44,843 bases of DNA from Mycobacterium kyorinense. GTDB lineage: Bacteria > Actinomycetota > Actinomycetes > Mycobacteriales > Mycobacteriaceae. The stretch is taken from contig NZ_LZKJ01000068.1 in assembly GCF_001672775.1 (NCBI RefSeq), positions 1 to 44,843 of the forward strand. The letters run 5' to 3'. Position numbers and translations under genes: made by a program. The notes under the pieces are model-generated. The model saw nothing but the letters and a program-made list of their open reading frames with translations. It was not told where the DNA came from and searched no databases. This document shows positions 35,016 to 42,524 of the stretch, piece after piece; the stretch's first letter is position 1; every line of letters begins with the position of its first letter.

Positions 35016-35411
35016 ATGTCGATCGATCGTGCTGCGCTCGCAGCGGGCAGCATCCGGTTAGCCTCCGGCGTATCGTTTCTCGTGGATCCGGTTCGTGCGA
35101 ACCGGCTCTGGGGCGCCGAGGCGGAAGAGTCGTCGCCGACGGCGCGCCTGCTGTTGCGGTCGATGGGCTACCGCGATGCGTTGATCGGCGGCCTGCTGGC
35201 AGCGGCGGCGTTGCGCGGCAAGAACACTCGCGGTTGGTTCCTGGCGTCAGGTGGTGCCGATGCCGCCGACCTGCTTGGCGGGCTGAGCGTGCATCACGAA
35301 ATGAAGCGCTCGCAGCAGATCATCGGACTGGGCGGTGCCGTTATCGGCATCGCGGTCGGGCTCTGGGGCGCTGCGCGTCGCTCTCGGCTGCCAGACCCCG
35401 ACTCCGATTGA
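35016..35411 (+). CDS. Small hydrophobic protein, unknown function
   Basis: A 131-residue protein with several short hydrophobic stretches (about 54-66, 102-121), giving two to three possible membrane segments. Recognisable text includes IRLASGVSFLVDPVRANRLWG and MGYRDALIGGLLAAAALRG, a pattern I associate with small actinobacterial membrane proteins of unknown function. It begins 4 nt after the amidohydrolase stop, so it is very likely co-transcribed with it. I cannot assign a role. Confidence 0.65.
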   Translation: MSIDRAALAAGSIRLASGVSFLVDPVRANRLWGAEAEESSPTARLLLRSMGYRDALIGGLLAAAALRGKNTRGWFLASGGADAADLLGGLSVHHEMKRSQQIIGLGGAVIGIAVGLWGAARRSRLPDPDSD

Positions 35412-35435
35412 CGACCCACGAGCCCGCGACATCGG

Positions 35436-35441
35436 TACGCT
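35436..35441 (+). promoter_or_regulatory. Candidate -10 (TACGCT) of the LipJ-like gene, leaderless
   Basis: TACGCT ends exactly 6 nt before the GTG at 35448, so the first base of the start codon would be the transcript start. No Shine-Dalgarno sequence is present. Confidence 0.5.
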
Positions 35442-35447
35442 CAGGCC

Positions 35448-35987
35448 GTGCCCGAAACGTCGTACGCACCCTGCGGCGATCTCAGCCTTGCGTATCAGGT
35501 TTTCGGCGACGGGCCCGTCGAGCTCGTCTGGGCCGGGTCCTTCGCCAGCCACGTCGAGTTGTATTGGACCATGCCCGAATTCGGTTCCTTCATGGAGCGG
35601 CTTTCTACTTTCTGTCGCATCCTCCTGTTCGACAAGGCAGGCGTCGGGCTTTCGGATCCGGTTGGGAAAATCCGCACTCTTGATGATCGGGCTGGCGAGA
35701 TCGAGGCCGTCATGGACGCCACCGGCTTCCAGAGAGCCACCCTTTTCGGTGTGAGCGAGGGTGGCCCGGCGGCTATCCTCTTCGCCGCCACTCGACCGGA
35801 ACGAACACAGGCGTTGGTTCTCACCGGCGCGGCCGCCTACGCCCCAGCCACCGGGTGGGCCGACATGGAGCGCGACCCGGCTGAACTACGGGCGCGCGGC
35901 GTACGTGAGATCGGTGAGGAATACACACCGTCGACGGAGCAGATCGCCCATTTCCAGAGATTCGGGCTGGCCGTCCGATCGGCGTGA
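35448..35987 (+). CDS. Alpha/beta-hydrolase half of a LipJ-like hydrolase-cyclase, ended by in-frame TGA
   Basis: The first 179 codons of what looks like a 519-residue gene resembling M. tuberculosis LipJ (Rv1900c), a fused alpha/beta hydrolase and adenylate cyclase. The nucleophile elbow GVSEGG (S103) is present, but the acid and histidine of the triad fall after the stop. TGA at 35985-35987 stands in the segment VRSA-stop-GTGEALKC, where tryptophan (TGG) would be natural. The frame continues intact beyond it to 37007. This may be a nonsense mutation, a sequencing error or genuine readthrough. As it stands the hydrolase half cannot form a complete catalytic triad. Confidence 0.75.
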   Translation: MPETSYAPCGDLSLAYQVFGDGPVELVWAGSFASHVELYWTMPEFGSFMERLSTFCRILLFDKAGVGLSDPVGKIRTLDDRAGEIEAVMDATGFQRATLFGVSEGGPAAILFAATRPERTQALVLTGAAAYAPATGWADMERDPAELRARGVREIGEEYTPSTEQIAHFQRFGLAVRSA

Positions 35988-36032
35988 GGCACCGGCGAGG
36001 CACTCAAGTGCATCCTTTCCGGAGTCCGGTCT

Positions 36033-37007
36033 GTGCGTCAGCTCGGCATGTTGGAGCGCATGTGCGCGAGCCCGGGAATGGCGCGGGCGACGCTGGAGGC
36101 GTCGTTTCGGATCGATGTCCGGTCGATTTTGCCGACGATCTCGGTGCCGACCCTCGTGGTCCATGCGCGTCAGGATCCCGCCGTTCCGGTGCAGTCGGGC
36201 CGGTATCTCGCCGACCATATTCGCGGCGCGCGCATGCTCGAACTCGACGGACACGATCACGCGCCATGGTTTGTCGAGCCCGACCGTATTGCGACCGAGA
36301 TGGCGGAGTTCCTCACCGGCAGCCATGCGGCGCCGTCACAGGCACATCGAGCACTGCGCACCGTGTTGTTCACGGACATCGTCGCCTCCACCGAACGTGC
36401 GCCGGCGGTGGGCGACGACCGGTGGCGTGCGATACTTCAGCGCTTTGACGAGATCACGTCCGACCTCACGGAACGATTCGGTGGCACAGTCGTCAAGAGC
36501 ACCGGCGACGGGCACCTCGCTACGTTCGACGGGCCGACGCAAGCCATCCGCTGTGCGGAGGCCGTGCGCAACGATGCCGAGAGCCTGGGCGTCGAGATCC
36601 GCGCAGGAATCCATACGGGCGAGTGCGAGCTGCTAGACGCCGACATCGGCGGCATCGCGGTCCACATCGCGGCGCGCATCCTGGGCCGGGCCGGCGCCGG
36701 TGAAATCCTCGTCTCGCGGACCGTCAGCGACCTGGTGGTGGGCTCAGGCACGGGCTTCGAGGACCGCGGCAACGTCGAGTTGCGCGGCGTGCCCGGCACC
36801 TGGCAACTACTGGCGGTCGACCGCTCCGGCGCGCAACCGGGAACGCCTGAGGCGAAGCTGGTCTCAGCGCCGACGCCAGGTCCGCGATCGGCGATGCGCC
36901 GGTCGGACCGAGCCGTAGCGATGATGGCCAAGCGCACACCGTGGATCCTCCGCGGGATGGCGCGCATCGCCCCAGCGACCGACCACAGGCAAACGGGAGC
37001 CGGTTAG
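36033..37007 (+). CDS. Cyclase half of the LipJ-like gene, same frame after the TGA
   Basis: A 324-residue open frame starting at GTG 36033, in the same frame as the hydrolase half. Residues 1-95 hold the end of the hydrolase domain with its likely acid D48 (HARQDP) and histidine (H74 or H76 in LDGHDHAPW). Residues about 108-280 form a class III cyclase with metal-binding D115 (VLFTDIV) and D159 (KSTGDG) and K155. The transition-state asparagine position is histidine (VHIAARIL, H211), with R215 kept. CCGGAG about 11 nt before the GTG could allow separate translation of this half. Its stop overlaps the end of the convergent small gene by 4 nt. Confidence 0.75.
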   Translation: MRQLGMLERMCASPGMARATLEASFRIDVRSILPTISVPTLVVHARQDPAVPVQSGRYLADHIRGARMLELDGHDHAPWFVEPDRIATEMAEFLTGSHAAPSQAHRALRTVLFTDIVASTERAPAVGDDRWRAILQRFDEITSDLTERFGGTVVKSTGDGHLATFDGPTQAIRCAEAVRNDAESLGVEIRAGIHTGECELLDADIGGIAVHIAARILGRAGAGEILVSRTVSDLVVGSGTGFEDRGNVELRGVPGTWQLLAVDRSGAQPGTPEAKLVSAPTPGPRSAMRRSDRAVAMMAKRTPWILRGMARIAPATDHRQTGAG

Positions 37008-37150
37008 CCGTCTTCGCCGGTGTGTAATCCCTCCGGGGGAGGAGTGGAATAGGCGGGATAGGACGGCGGCTTCACCACGCTGTCGTCGTCGGCTGGGTCC
37101 TCGGGTGTCGGGGCGGCCTTTTCGTCGTCCGGCGGTTCAGCACTGCTCAT
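37004..37150 (-). CDS. Small acidic proline-rich protein (48 aa), unknown function
   Basis: A short gene of 48 codons, MSSAEPPDDEKAAPTPEDPA and onward to a TAA at 37004. It has an excellent ribosome-binding site, GGGAGGA, 4 nt before the ATG at 37150; a second ATG at 37153 is too close to it. Composition is Pro, Asp and Glu rich with no membrane segment, so it is probably disordered. It starts 40 nt after the hemerythrin stop on the same strand, making a two-gene operon likely. No family is recognised. Confidence 0.6.
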   Translation of the reverse strand: MSSAEPPDDEKAAPTPEDPADDDSVVKPPSYPAYSTPPPEGLHTGEDG

Positions 37151-37190
37151 CATTCCTCCCTAGGTTCGTGGAAAAGCTGCGGCTACACGG

Positions 37191-37757
37191 TCACCCGATG
37201 CCGTGTTCGATGATGTCGCGGGCGCGGTCGAGCAACGAGGCGAAGGGCCCGACGGCGAAGTTCAGTTTCGCCGATTCCACACCGGCATGCGGACGGGTAG
37301 GCGCAATGGCTTCCGCTGCTCGCACCGCTGTTCCCAGCCGCTTGAGTTCGTCGGCGTCGAGTTCGCGCTGCAGCTTGGGGAACTCCTGGCTTTCCTCAAG
37401 CTCGGCGTGCTCCAGCACCGCGTCTCGCAACTTGGTGAGCTCGTCGATGAACTGCTGCGAAGTGATGTCGATGCCCTCGATCTTTGACAGCAGCTCCTTG
37501 GCCTGATGCTCTTCCTCGAGTCGAGCATCGACGATGACGTCGCCGGTATCCACCTCGCGGCGCACCCGCGGATGCACCACCATCTCCTCGGCCGTCTCGT
37601 GAACGGCCAGCAGCTGGCGCAACTGCAGAAACGGCTTCTCGCGCGCCTGCGGGTCAGAGGCGTGCAACACCTGGTCGAACAGGTCCTCGATCAGGTTGTG
37701 CTGCGCTTTGAGGAATCCGACAACGTCATCGGGCGATTGAATGATCATTTCGGCCAT
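37191..37757 (-). CDS. Hemerythrin HHE-domain protein
   Basis: A 188-residue four-helix-bundle protein. Candidate di-iron ligands are spaced as in HHE domains: H20 (KAQHNLIEDLF), H53 and E57 (VHETAEE), H62, H84 (EEEHQAKELL), H117 and E121/E122 (LEHAELEES). Such proteins bind oxygen or nitric oxide or detoxify peroxide; mycobacterial relatives are linked to the SigF response and peroxide tolerance. GGAGGT lies 8 nt before the ATG at 37757. A SigF-like promoter (GTTT-N17-GGGTAC) lies about 75 nt upstream on the same strand, and a small acidic protein follows in the operon. Confidence 0.9.
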   Translation of the reverse strand: MAEMIIQSPDDVVGFLKAQHNLIEDLFDQVLHASDPQAREKPFLQLRQLLAVHETAEEMVVHPRVRREVDTGDVIVDARLEEEHQAKELLSKIEGIDITSQQFIDELTKLRDAVLEHAELEESQEFPKLQRELDADELKRLGTAVRAAEAIAPTRPHAGVESAKLNFAVGPFASLLDRARDIIEHGIG

Positions 37758-37829
37758 GCCGAAGTACCTCCACTAGGCAGGGAAATTCAACACAACAGCG
37801 CTACGGGCTGCGCACTGCTCGCAGCAGGC

Positions 37830-37856
37830 GTACCCCAAGCCACTCCAGGCCTAAAC
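37830..37856 (-). promoter_or_regulatory. SigF-type promoter candidate for hemerythrin
   Basis: On the minus strand GTTT (37856-37853) and GGGTAC (37835-37830) are 17 nt apart, close to the mycobacterial SigF consensus GTTT-N15-18-GGGTAT. It points at the hemerythrin gene. Confidence 0.5.
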
Positions 37857-37929
37857 GCGTCGGTGGGCCCGGTCGGCCGCACGCAGCATTCAACAGGTCG
37901 CGAACGGTCTGGCGCGGCGGTGGTCGGAC

Positions 37930-37954
37930 GTTTGGCGAGAAGATGGCGGGGTAG
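37930..37954 (+). promoter_or_regulatory. SigF-type promoter candidate for the WGxxGxxG gene
   Basis: GTTT (37930-37933) and GGGTAG (37949-37954) are 15 nt apart, pointing towards the gene at 38076. With the opposing site at 37830 it fills the 318-bp gap between the two divergent genes. The rest of that gap shows nothing else. Confidence 0.4.
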
Positions 37955-38075
37955 TAAGGGGGCAGGTTCGACGCTTCTTCAGTGTTTTCCTTGCGTCGTT
38001 CTTGCCGGAGGACTACAGCGACTTGGTCCGATCGAGATTCCGGTACGTCTGACCCAACTCAATCCGGAGGTTTCC

Positions 38076-38354
38076 ATGCGCAAGACCATCGCTGCCGTTT
38101 CGGCCACTGGGGCGCTGTTGTTCGGCGGTGCGGGCATTGCCAACGCCGCAGTCGAGAGCGCGCCCATCCCGTCGTCTACCACGGCGACCCTGGCGGATCA
38201 CGACACTAATCAAAGCGAGCACAGCGACAACAGCGGACTGTGGGGACTGCTTGGTCTGCTCGGGTTAGGCGGGCTCACCGGGCTGATGCGGCGCCGGGAA
38301 ACTCCGCCCGGAACTGCAGGAACAGGAACTGCAGGACCTGTTAGTCGCGCCTGA
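38076..38354 (+). CDS. WGxxGxxG-family small exported/membrane protein
   Basis: A 92-residue protein. The N-terminus MRKTIAAVSATGALLFGGAG then IANAA is a signal peptide with a likely cut after ANA. A short polar stretch (HDTNQSEHSDN) leads to a C-terminal hydrophobic segment WGLLGLLGLGGLTGLM followed by RRRE, the WGxxGxxG tail seen in many small actinobacterial proteins of unknown function. The last codons contain a duplicated 15-bp unit (GTAGT/GTAGP). CGGAGG lies 5 nt before the ATG. The long frame upstream is only antisense to the hemerythrin gene. Confidence 0.8.
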   Translation: MRKTIAAVSATGALLFGGAGIANAAVESAPIPSSTTATLADHDTNQSEHSDNSGLWGLLGLLGLGGLTGLMRRRETPPGTAGTGTAGPVSRA

Positions 38355-38377
38355 CGCCTAGGCCCTACTGGATACAA

Positions 38378-38422
38378 GCGAGGCCCTGCCTACTGCTTCC
38401 GCAAGTAGTGGCGGGGTCTCGC
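38378..38422 (+). terminator. Long imperfect hairpin after the WGxxGxxG gene
   Basis: GCGAGGCCCTGCC...ACT pairs with AGT...GGCGGGGTCTCGC with a few mismatches and a bulge; the stem is followed by ATTTCC. It begins 24 nt past the stop and may end that transcript and, from the other side, bound the decayed gene that follows. Confidence 0.45.
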
Positions 38423-38450
38423 ATTTCCGGAGGCCAATGCGCGCGGTGGT

Positions 38451-38659
38451 TCAGACGAATGTCACAACTAATTTGTCGGTGGCGCGGGCGTTGAGGCTGC
38501 TTCCATGGCCTCGCCTATGCGGTCGAACGGGATCGTGTGGCTGGCGATGCGAGCGTACTTCTCCCAGTTGGCGATGAGATTCTCAGTCACACTGAAGATC
38601 TCGTCGGGATGCCGACCGACCAGGTGCTGTCTGCCCTGAGTTGAGACTCGGGCCGTCAC
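38451..38659 (-). pseudogene. Fragment of a zinc-type alcohol dehydrogenase, 3' end only
   Basis: On the minus strand the text HPDEIFSVTENLIANWEKYA and IPFDRIGEAMEAAS matches the C-terminal part of medium-chain zinc-binding alcohol dehydrogenases. The current frame stops at PPTN-TAG, but a one-base shift gives ATDKLVVTFV-stop, the expected family ending, so the fragment also carries a frameshift. More than 80 percent of the gene (everything 5' of 38659) is missing, replaced by the promoter of the DUF488 gene. Non-functional remnant of a deletion or rearrangement. Confidence 0.65.
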
Positions 38660-38666
38660 ACCGAGC

Positions 38667-38672
38667 TACCCT
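38667..38672 (+). promoter_or_regulatory. Candidate -10 (TACCCT) of the DUF488 gene, leaderless
   Basis: TACCCT ends exactly 6 nt before the ATG at 38679, predicting a transcript that begins with the start codon. Confidence 0.5.
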
Positions 38673-38678
38673 GGCGCT

Positions 38679-39023
38679 ATGGCCAAAAGTCAGGTAAAGG
38701 TGGCCCGGGTCTATGACGACCCCGGCGACAACGACGGCCAGCGGGTTCTAGTAGATCGGGTGTGGCCGCGAGGATTCCGCAAGGACGACCCGCGAGTGGG
38801 CACCTGGCACAAGGACGTCGCACCGTCCAAAGAGCTACGTGAGTGGTACGACCACAAGCCCGAGCGTTTCGACGAGTTCGCCAAACGCTACAAAAAAGAA
38901 CTGCAGGGCAACGAGGCGCTCGACGAGCTGCGCAAGCTGACCAAACGCGGAACCGTCACGCTGGTGACCGCCACCAAAGAACTGGACGGCAGCCAGGCCG
39001 CGGTACTGGCCAAGCTGCTCTAA
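38679..39023 (+). CDS. DUF488 family protein
   Basis: A 114-residue protein of the DUF488 family. The conserved core RVLVDRVWPRGFRKDD and WYDHKPERFDEFAKRYKKEL is plain, and VTLVTATKELDGSQA closes it. Function is unknown; the counterpart in M. tuberculosis is Rv3073c, also near the crcB genes. It is expressed from its own leaderless-type promoter and ends tail to tail with the DUF190 gene, the two stops overlapping (39020-39023). Confidence 0.88.
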   Translation: MAKSQVKVARVYDDPGDNDGQRVLVDRVWPRGFRKDDPRVGTWHKDVAPSKELREWYDHKPERFDEFAKRYKKELQGNEALDELRKLTKRGTVTLVTATKELDGSQAAVLAKLL

Positions 39024-40099
39024 TAGTCGAACCGCGCCAGCTGGGTGTCGCCACGGCGACCCGACCCGTCGATTGATAGCACTGCGGGCACCATCTCACT
39101 CGTGACCATGCCGTGCTCGGCGGTCAGCTCGTCGACGATGTCGAAGCTGCGCGCGATCCACTCTGGGGTATCGACGATGATCGTCACCACGGGCACCCGT
39201 CGCACCAGTTGAAACAGCTTGTCTCCGTGCGGTTCATGGTCGCCGTGGAAGCCCCAGATGCCGCGCAGTACGGTCGCACCCCGAGCCATCCCCGAGTCCA
39301 GCAGCCGACGGACCAGCGCGCGGTGAATGGGCAGCCCGCCGTGCCCGGTGGCCTCGCTGGTGTGCACCATCAGCTTCTGCCAGACTGGCCGCCCGTGCTC
39401 GTCGGTGGTCGGCAGGCGATGCGGTCGGGCCAGCGACTGGCCGTCGCGTTTGCACAACCGCACCCGTTCGACGGTCAACAACGGATGGGGCAGGACGGCA
39501 CTGAGCTCAGCGGCGGCCGCCGACACCTGCGCCGCACTGCCGATGGAGATGATCATCAGCGGCACGTTGACGTTGCGGCTGAAGAACCGCGCCCGATAAC
39601 GCTGCCCGTGCGCGGTGCCGTCGACGCCGAGAAATACTGCGGCACCGGCAAATCCATGTCGATAGAGCAGATCGCACACCGCGCGGTACGCCGGCAGCCC
39701 GCCGATGCGTTCCTGGCGCCCGACATAGACGGTGAGCTTGCTAGTGTCGTGTGGGTCGGAAACCGCGTCTGCACGCATCAGCTGGGCGCGTTCCAGGGTC
39801 ATCAAGCCGCGGCCGGTCATCGCGATCACGTCGTCGACCAGTCCGCTGATCTTCGACTCGAGATCGACCGCGGCGACCGTCACCGGCGGGTCCTCCGACA
39901 GGCTCAACGATTCGTCGGTGCGCAGCACGTGGCGTGGGCCGAAACTGGCGATGCCGCGCAGCATCACGCTGGTCGCGACTTCGCGTTCGCCGAAGAGGTT
40001 GAGCATCGCGTCGGCCAGAAACCCGTGCCGCGCCGCATCATTGACGGCTCGCTGACGTTCACCGAAGTAGGTCGTCAGTTTCAGGTAGGAGTCGGTCAT
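39020..40099 (-). CDS. Triple-DUF190 protein linked to fluoride exporters
   Basis: A 359-residue protein made of three DUF190 units in tandem (about 2-108, 118-216 and 238-344). Each starts with a strand such as LKLTTYFGERQR, KLTVYVGRQERIGG or KLMVHTSEATGHGG, continues through ALVRRLLDSGMARGATVLRG-type helices and ends in a VPLMIISI- or VPVVTIIV-type strand with a TVERV- or VTSEM-like finish. The fold is GnpB/PII-like. Function is unknown, but DUF190 genes are found repeatedly beside crcB. The ATG at 40099 overlaps the crcB stop as ATGA, so I prefer it to the upstream start at 40117. Counterpart of Rv3071. Confidence 0.88.
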   Translation of the reverse strand: MTDSYLKLTTYFGERQRAVNDAARHGFLADAMLNLFGEREVATSVMLRGIASFGPRHVLRTDESLSLSEDPPVTVAAVDLESKISGLVDDVIAMTGRGLMTLERAQLMRADAVSDPHDTSKLTVYVGRQERIGGLPAYRAVCDLLYRHGFAGAAVFLGVDGTAHGQRYRARFFSRNVNVPLMIISIGSAAQVSAAAAELSAVLPHPLLTVERVRLCKRDGQSLARPHRLPTTDEHGRPVWQKLMVHTSEATGHGGLPIHRALVRRLLDSGMARGATVLRGIWGFHGDHEPHGDKLFQLVRRVPVVTIIVDTPEWIARSFDIVDELTAEHGMVTSEMVPAVLSIDGSGRRGDTQLARFDY

Positions 40100-40455
40100 A
40101 GCCGGCCCGCGATCCACTGGCCCAGTAGCGCGGCGGCCAGGCCCAGCACCATGCTGACGACGATGTTGGCTGCGGCGGACCAGATCTGACGCTCTTCACT
40201 GAGTCGTTGGGTTTCCAGCATCCAGGTGGAAAACGTGGTGTAGGAACCGATGAACGCGGTGTCGACGAGCAGCGCGGCGTGCCTGCTCAACGCCAGTCCG
40301 CCGAGGAAGCCCAGCAGTGCGGCGCCGCTGATGTTGACCGCCAGCGTCCCGAACGGAAACGCCCGGGCCGCCCGGCGGGCCACGGCGCCGTCGACCACAA
40401 ATCGCAGCACCGAGCCGACACCCCCGGCCGCCAGCACGCCCACCCACACCAGCAT
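40096..40455 (-). CDS. crcB: Fluoride exporter CrcB/Fluc, second subunit
   Basis: A 119-residue four-helix membrane protein of the Fluc family, which exports fluoride as a dual-topology dimer. The GGVGSVLRF motif near the N-terminus and GSYTTFSTWMLET in the third helix (TTFS region) are diagnostic. Where two crcB genes sit in tandem the products usually form an antiparallel heterodimer. The ATG at 40455 abuts the stop of the upstream crcB gene with no gap, and its stop overlaps the DUF190 start. Confidence 0.93.
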   Translation of the reverse strand: MLVWVGVLAAGGVGSVLRFVVDGAVARRAARAFPFGTLAVNISGAALLGFLGGLALSRHAALLVDTAFIGSYTTFSTWMLETQRLSEERQIWSAAANIVVSMVLGLAAALLGQWIAGRL

Positions 40456-40851
40456 TTAGCGCACCCGCACCCGTCGCACCGTGGCGGTCGCGAGATACAC
40501 CGCCAGCAAGCCCAGCACGATGCTGGCGACGGTGTAGCCCACCGCCAGGCCGTAGTGCTGGTGTTCGAGCATTCCCAGCGTCTCGACCTGCATGGTGGAG
40601 AAGGTGGTCAGCCCGCCGCACAGGCCGGTGCCCAGCAGCGGGCGCCGATAGCTCGACAGCGGCAGCCGCTCCAACAGTCGGGTCGTGAAGTAGCCGACCA
40701 GAAAGGCGCCGACGATGTTGGCGACGAACGTCGGCCACGGCCAACGCGTCGGATCCGGCACGGCCAGTGTGTTCAGTCCCGCTCGCGTCGCCGCGCCCAG
40801 CGCGCCTCCGACGAAGACAGCGGCCAACTCCCGGTAGTCGCGACCTGGCAT
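40456..40851 (-). CDS. crcB: Fluoride exporter CrcB/Fluc, first subunit
   Basis: A 131-residue Fluc subunit with four helices. [13 protein letters not shown] and [17 protein letters not shown] are the family motifs. The frame opens at 40905 (149 residues), but I start at [13 protein letters not shown] (40851): the upstream codons encode a non-homologous stretch and overlap the divergent pgm gene, while TACGCT, a -10 hexamer, ends exactly 6 nt before this ATG. First gene of the crcB-crcB-DUF190 operon, matching Rv3069-Rv3071. Confidence 0.92.
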   Translation of the reverse strand: MPGRDYRELAAVFVGGALGAATRAGLNTLAVPDPTRWPWPTFVANIVGAFLVGYFTTRLLERLPLSSYRRPLLGTGLCGGLTTFSTMQVETLGMLEHQHYGLAVGYTVASIVLGLLAVYLATATVRRVRVR

Positions 40852-40857
40852 CCCAGC

Positions 40858-40863
40858 AGCGTA
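40858..40863 (-). promoter_or_regulatory. Candidate -10 (TACGCT) of the crcB operon, leaderless
   Basis: On the minus strand TACGCT ends 6 nt before the ATG at 40851. It lies in the 38-bp gap to the divergent pgm gene. No fluoride riboswitch fits in so short a leader. Confidence 0.5.
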
Positions 40864-40889
40864 TGCGCGACATCGGCAGAATTGGTGGC

Positions 40890-42524
40890 ATGGCGGCCAA
40901 TCCACGCGCCGGTCAACCGGCCGAGCCCGAAGACCTTGTCGATCTGCCTCACCTGGTCACCGCGTATTACACGCGGCAACCCGACCCGGAGGACGTCGGC
41001 CAGCAGGTGAGCTTCGGCACGTCGGGACACCGGGGTTCAGCACTGGACGGCGCGTTCAACGAGCCCCACATCCTGGCCATCACCCAGGCGATCGTCGAGT
41101 ACCGCGCCGCCGCGGGCACGACGGGGCCGCTGTTCATCGGCCGCGACACCCACGCGCTTTCCGAACCGGCCTGGGTGTCGGCGCTGGAGGTGCTGGCCGC
41201 CAATGACGTGACCGCGATGATCGACTCGGCCGACCGATACACGCCGACCCCGGCCATCAGCCACGCCATCCTCAACTACAACCGGGGCCGCGCCGACGGG
41301 CTGGCCGACGGGATCGTCGTCACCCCGTCGCACAACCCACCCCGCGACGGCGGCTTCAAGTACAACCCGCCGCACGGCGGCCCCGCCGACACCGACGTCA
41401 CCAACGCAATCGCCAAGCGCGCCAACGAGATTCTACGCGACGGCGGCGAAGCGGTGAAGCGGATACCGTTGGCCCGCGCGCTGCGCAACACCTGGCGCCA
41501 CGACTACCTCGATGCCTACGTCGACGACCTGCCCAGCGTGGTGAACATCGACGCGATCCGAAAAGCGGGCGTGCGGATCGGTGCCGACCCGCTCGGCGGC
41601 GCCAGCGTGGACTACTGGGGCGTGATCGCCGAACGGCACAACCTCGATCTGACCGTGGTCAATCCGCTGGTCGATGCGACGTGGCGGTTCATGACACTCG
41701 ACACCGACGGCAAGATCCGGATGGATTGCAGCTCAGCGGATGCGATGGCCTCGCTGATCGCCAACCGCGACGACTATGCCCTGGCCACCGGCAACGACGC
41801 CGACGCCGACCGGCACGGCATCGTGACTCCCGACGAAGGGCTGCTGAACCCCAACCACTACCTGGCGGTGGCCATCGACTACCTCTACACGCATCGACCT
41901 GCCTGGCCGGCCAGCGTCGCCGTCGGCAAGACCGCGGTCAGCTCGTCGATCATCGACCGGGTGGTGGACGGCATCGACCGGCGACTCGTCGAGGTGCCGG
42001 TGGGCTTCAAATGGTTCGTCGACGGCCTACTGGAGGCCACCATCGGGTTCGGTGGCGAAGAATCGGCCGGCGCGTCGTTTCTGCGCCGCGACGGATCGGT
42101 GTGGACCACCGACAAGGACGGCATCATCCTGGCGTTGCTGGCCGCCGAGATCCTGGCGGTCACCGAGGAGACACCGTCGCAGCGCTACCGGGAGTTGGCC
42201 GGCAAATACGGCGCGCCGACCTATGCGCGGGTCGACGCGCCCGCCGACCGCCAGCAGAAAGCAAGGTTGGCTAAACTATCGGCCGACGAGGTAAGTGCCA
42301 CCGAGCTGGCCGGCGAAGAGATCACAGCAAAGTTAACCACCGCTCCTGGCAACGATGCTCCATTGGGCGGCCTGAAGGTGACAACCGAGAACGCGTGGTT
42401 TGCTGCACGCCCGTCGGGCACCGAGGACGTCTATAAGATCTACGCCGAATCCTTCCGGGGCGCGGAGCATTTAGCCGAGGTTCAGCAAGTGGCTCAGGAC
42501 CTGGTCGGTAAAATCATCGGGTGA
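40890..42524 (+). CDS. pgm: Alpha-D-phosphohexomutase, phosphoglucomutase
   Basis: A 544-residue enzyme interconverting glucose-1-phosphate and glucose-6-phosphate, feeding glycogen, trehalose and cell-wall sugar nucleotides. [11 protein letters not shown] near the N-terminus, the phosphoserine loop VVTPSHNPP, metal-binding [10 protein letters not shown], substrate loop FGGEESAG and phosphate-binding [16 protein letters not shown] are all present. I start at [20 protein letters not shown] (40890), aligned with the M. tuberculosis PgmA (Rv3068c) start; the frame extends upstream but only antisense to crcB. GTGA overlap with the MFS gene. Confidence 0.95.
   Translation: MAANPRAGQPAEPEDLVDLPHLVTAYYTRQPDPEDVGQQVSFGTSGHRGSALDGAFNEPHILAITQAIVEYRAAAGTTGPLFIGRDTHALSEPAWVSALEVLAANDVTAMIDSADRYTPTPAISHAILNYNRGRADGLADGIVVTPSHNPPRDGGFKYNPPHGGPADTDVTNAIAKRANEILRDGGEAVKRIPLARALRNTWRHDYLDAYVDDLPSVVNIDAIRKAGVRIGADPLGGASVDYWGVIAERHNLDLTVVNPLVDATWRFMTLDTDGKIRMDCSSADAMASLIANRDDYALATGNDADADRHGIVTPDEGLLNPNHYLAVAIDYLYTHRPAWPASVAVGKTAVSSSIIDRVVDGIDRRLVEVPVGFKWFVDGLLEATIGFGGEESAGASFLRRDGSVWTTDKDGIILALLAAEILAVTEETPSQRYRELAGKYGAPTYARVDAPADRQQKARLAKLSADEVSATELAGEEITAKLTTAPGNDAPLGGLKVTTENAWFAARPSGTEDVYKIYAESFRGAEHLAEVQQVAQDLVGKIIG

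Noticed and set aside
37506..38075. Long frame upstream of the WGxxGxxG gene
   Set aside because: It is antisense to the hemerythrin gene and then crosses its promoter; the signal peptide and ribosome site mark 38076 as the start.
40852..40889. Fluoride riboswitch upstream of crcB
   Set aside because: The gap is only 38 nt and the promoter appears leaderless, leaving no room for an aptamer.
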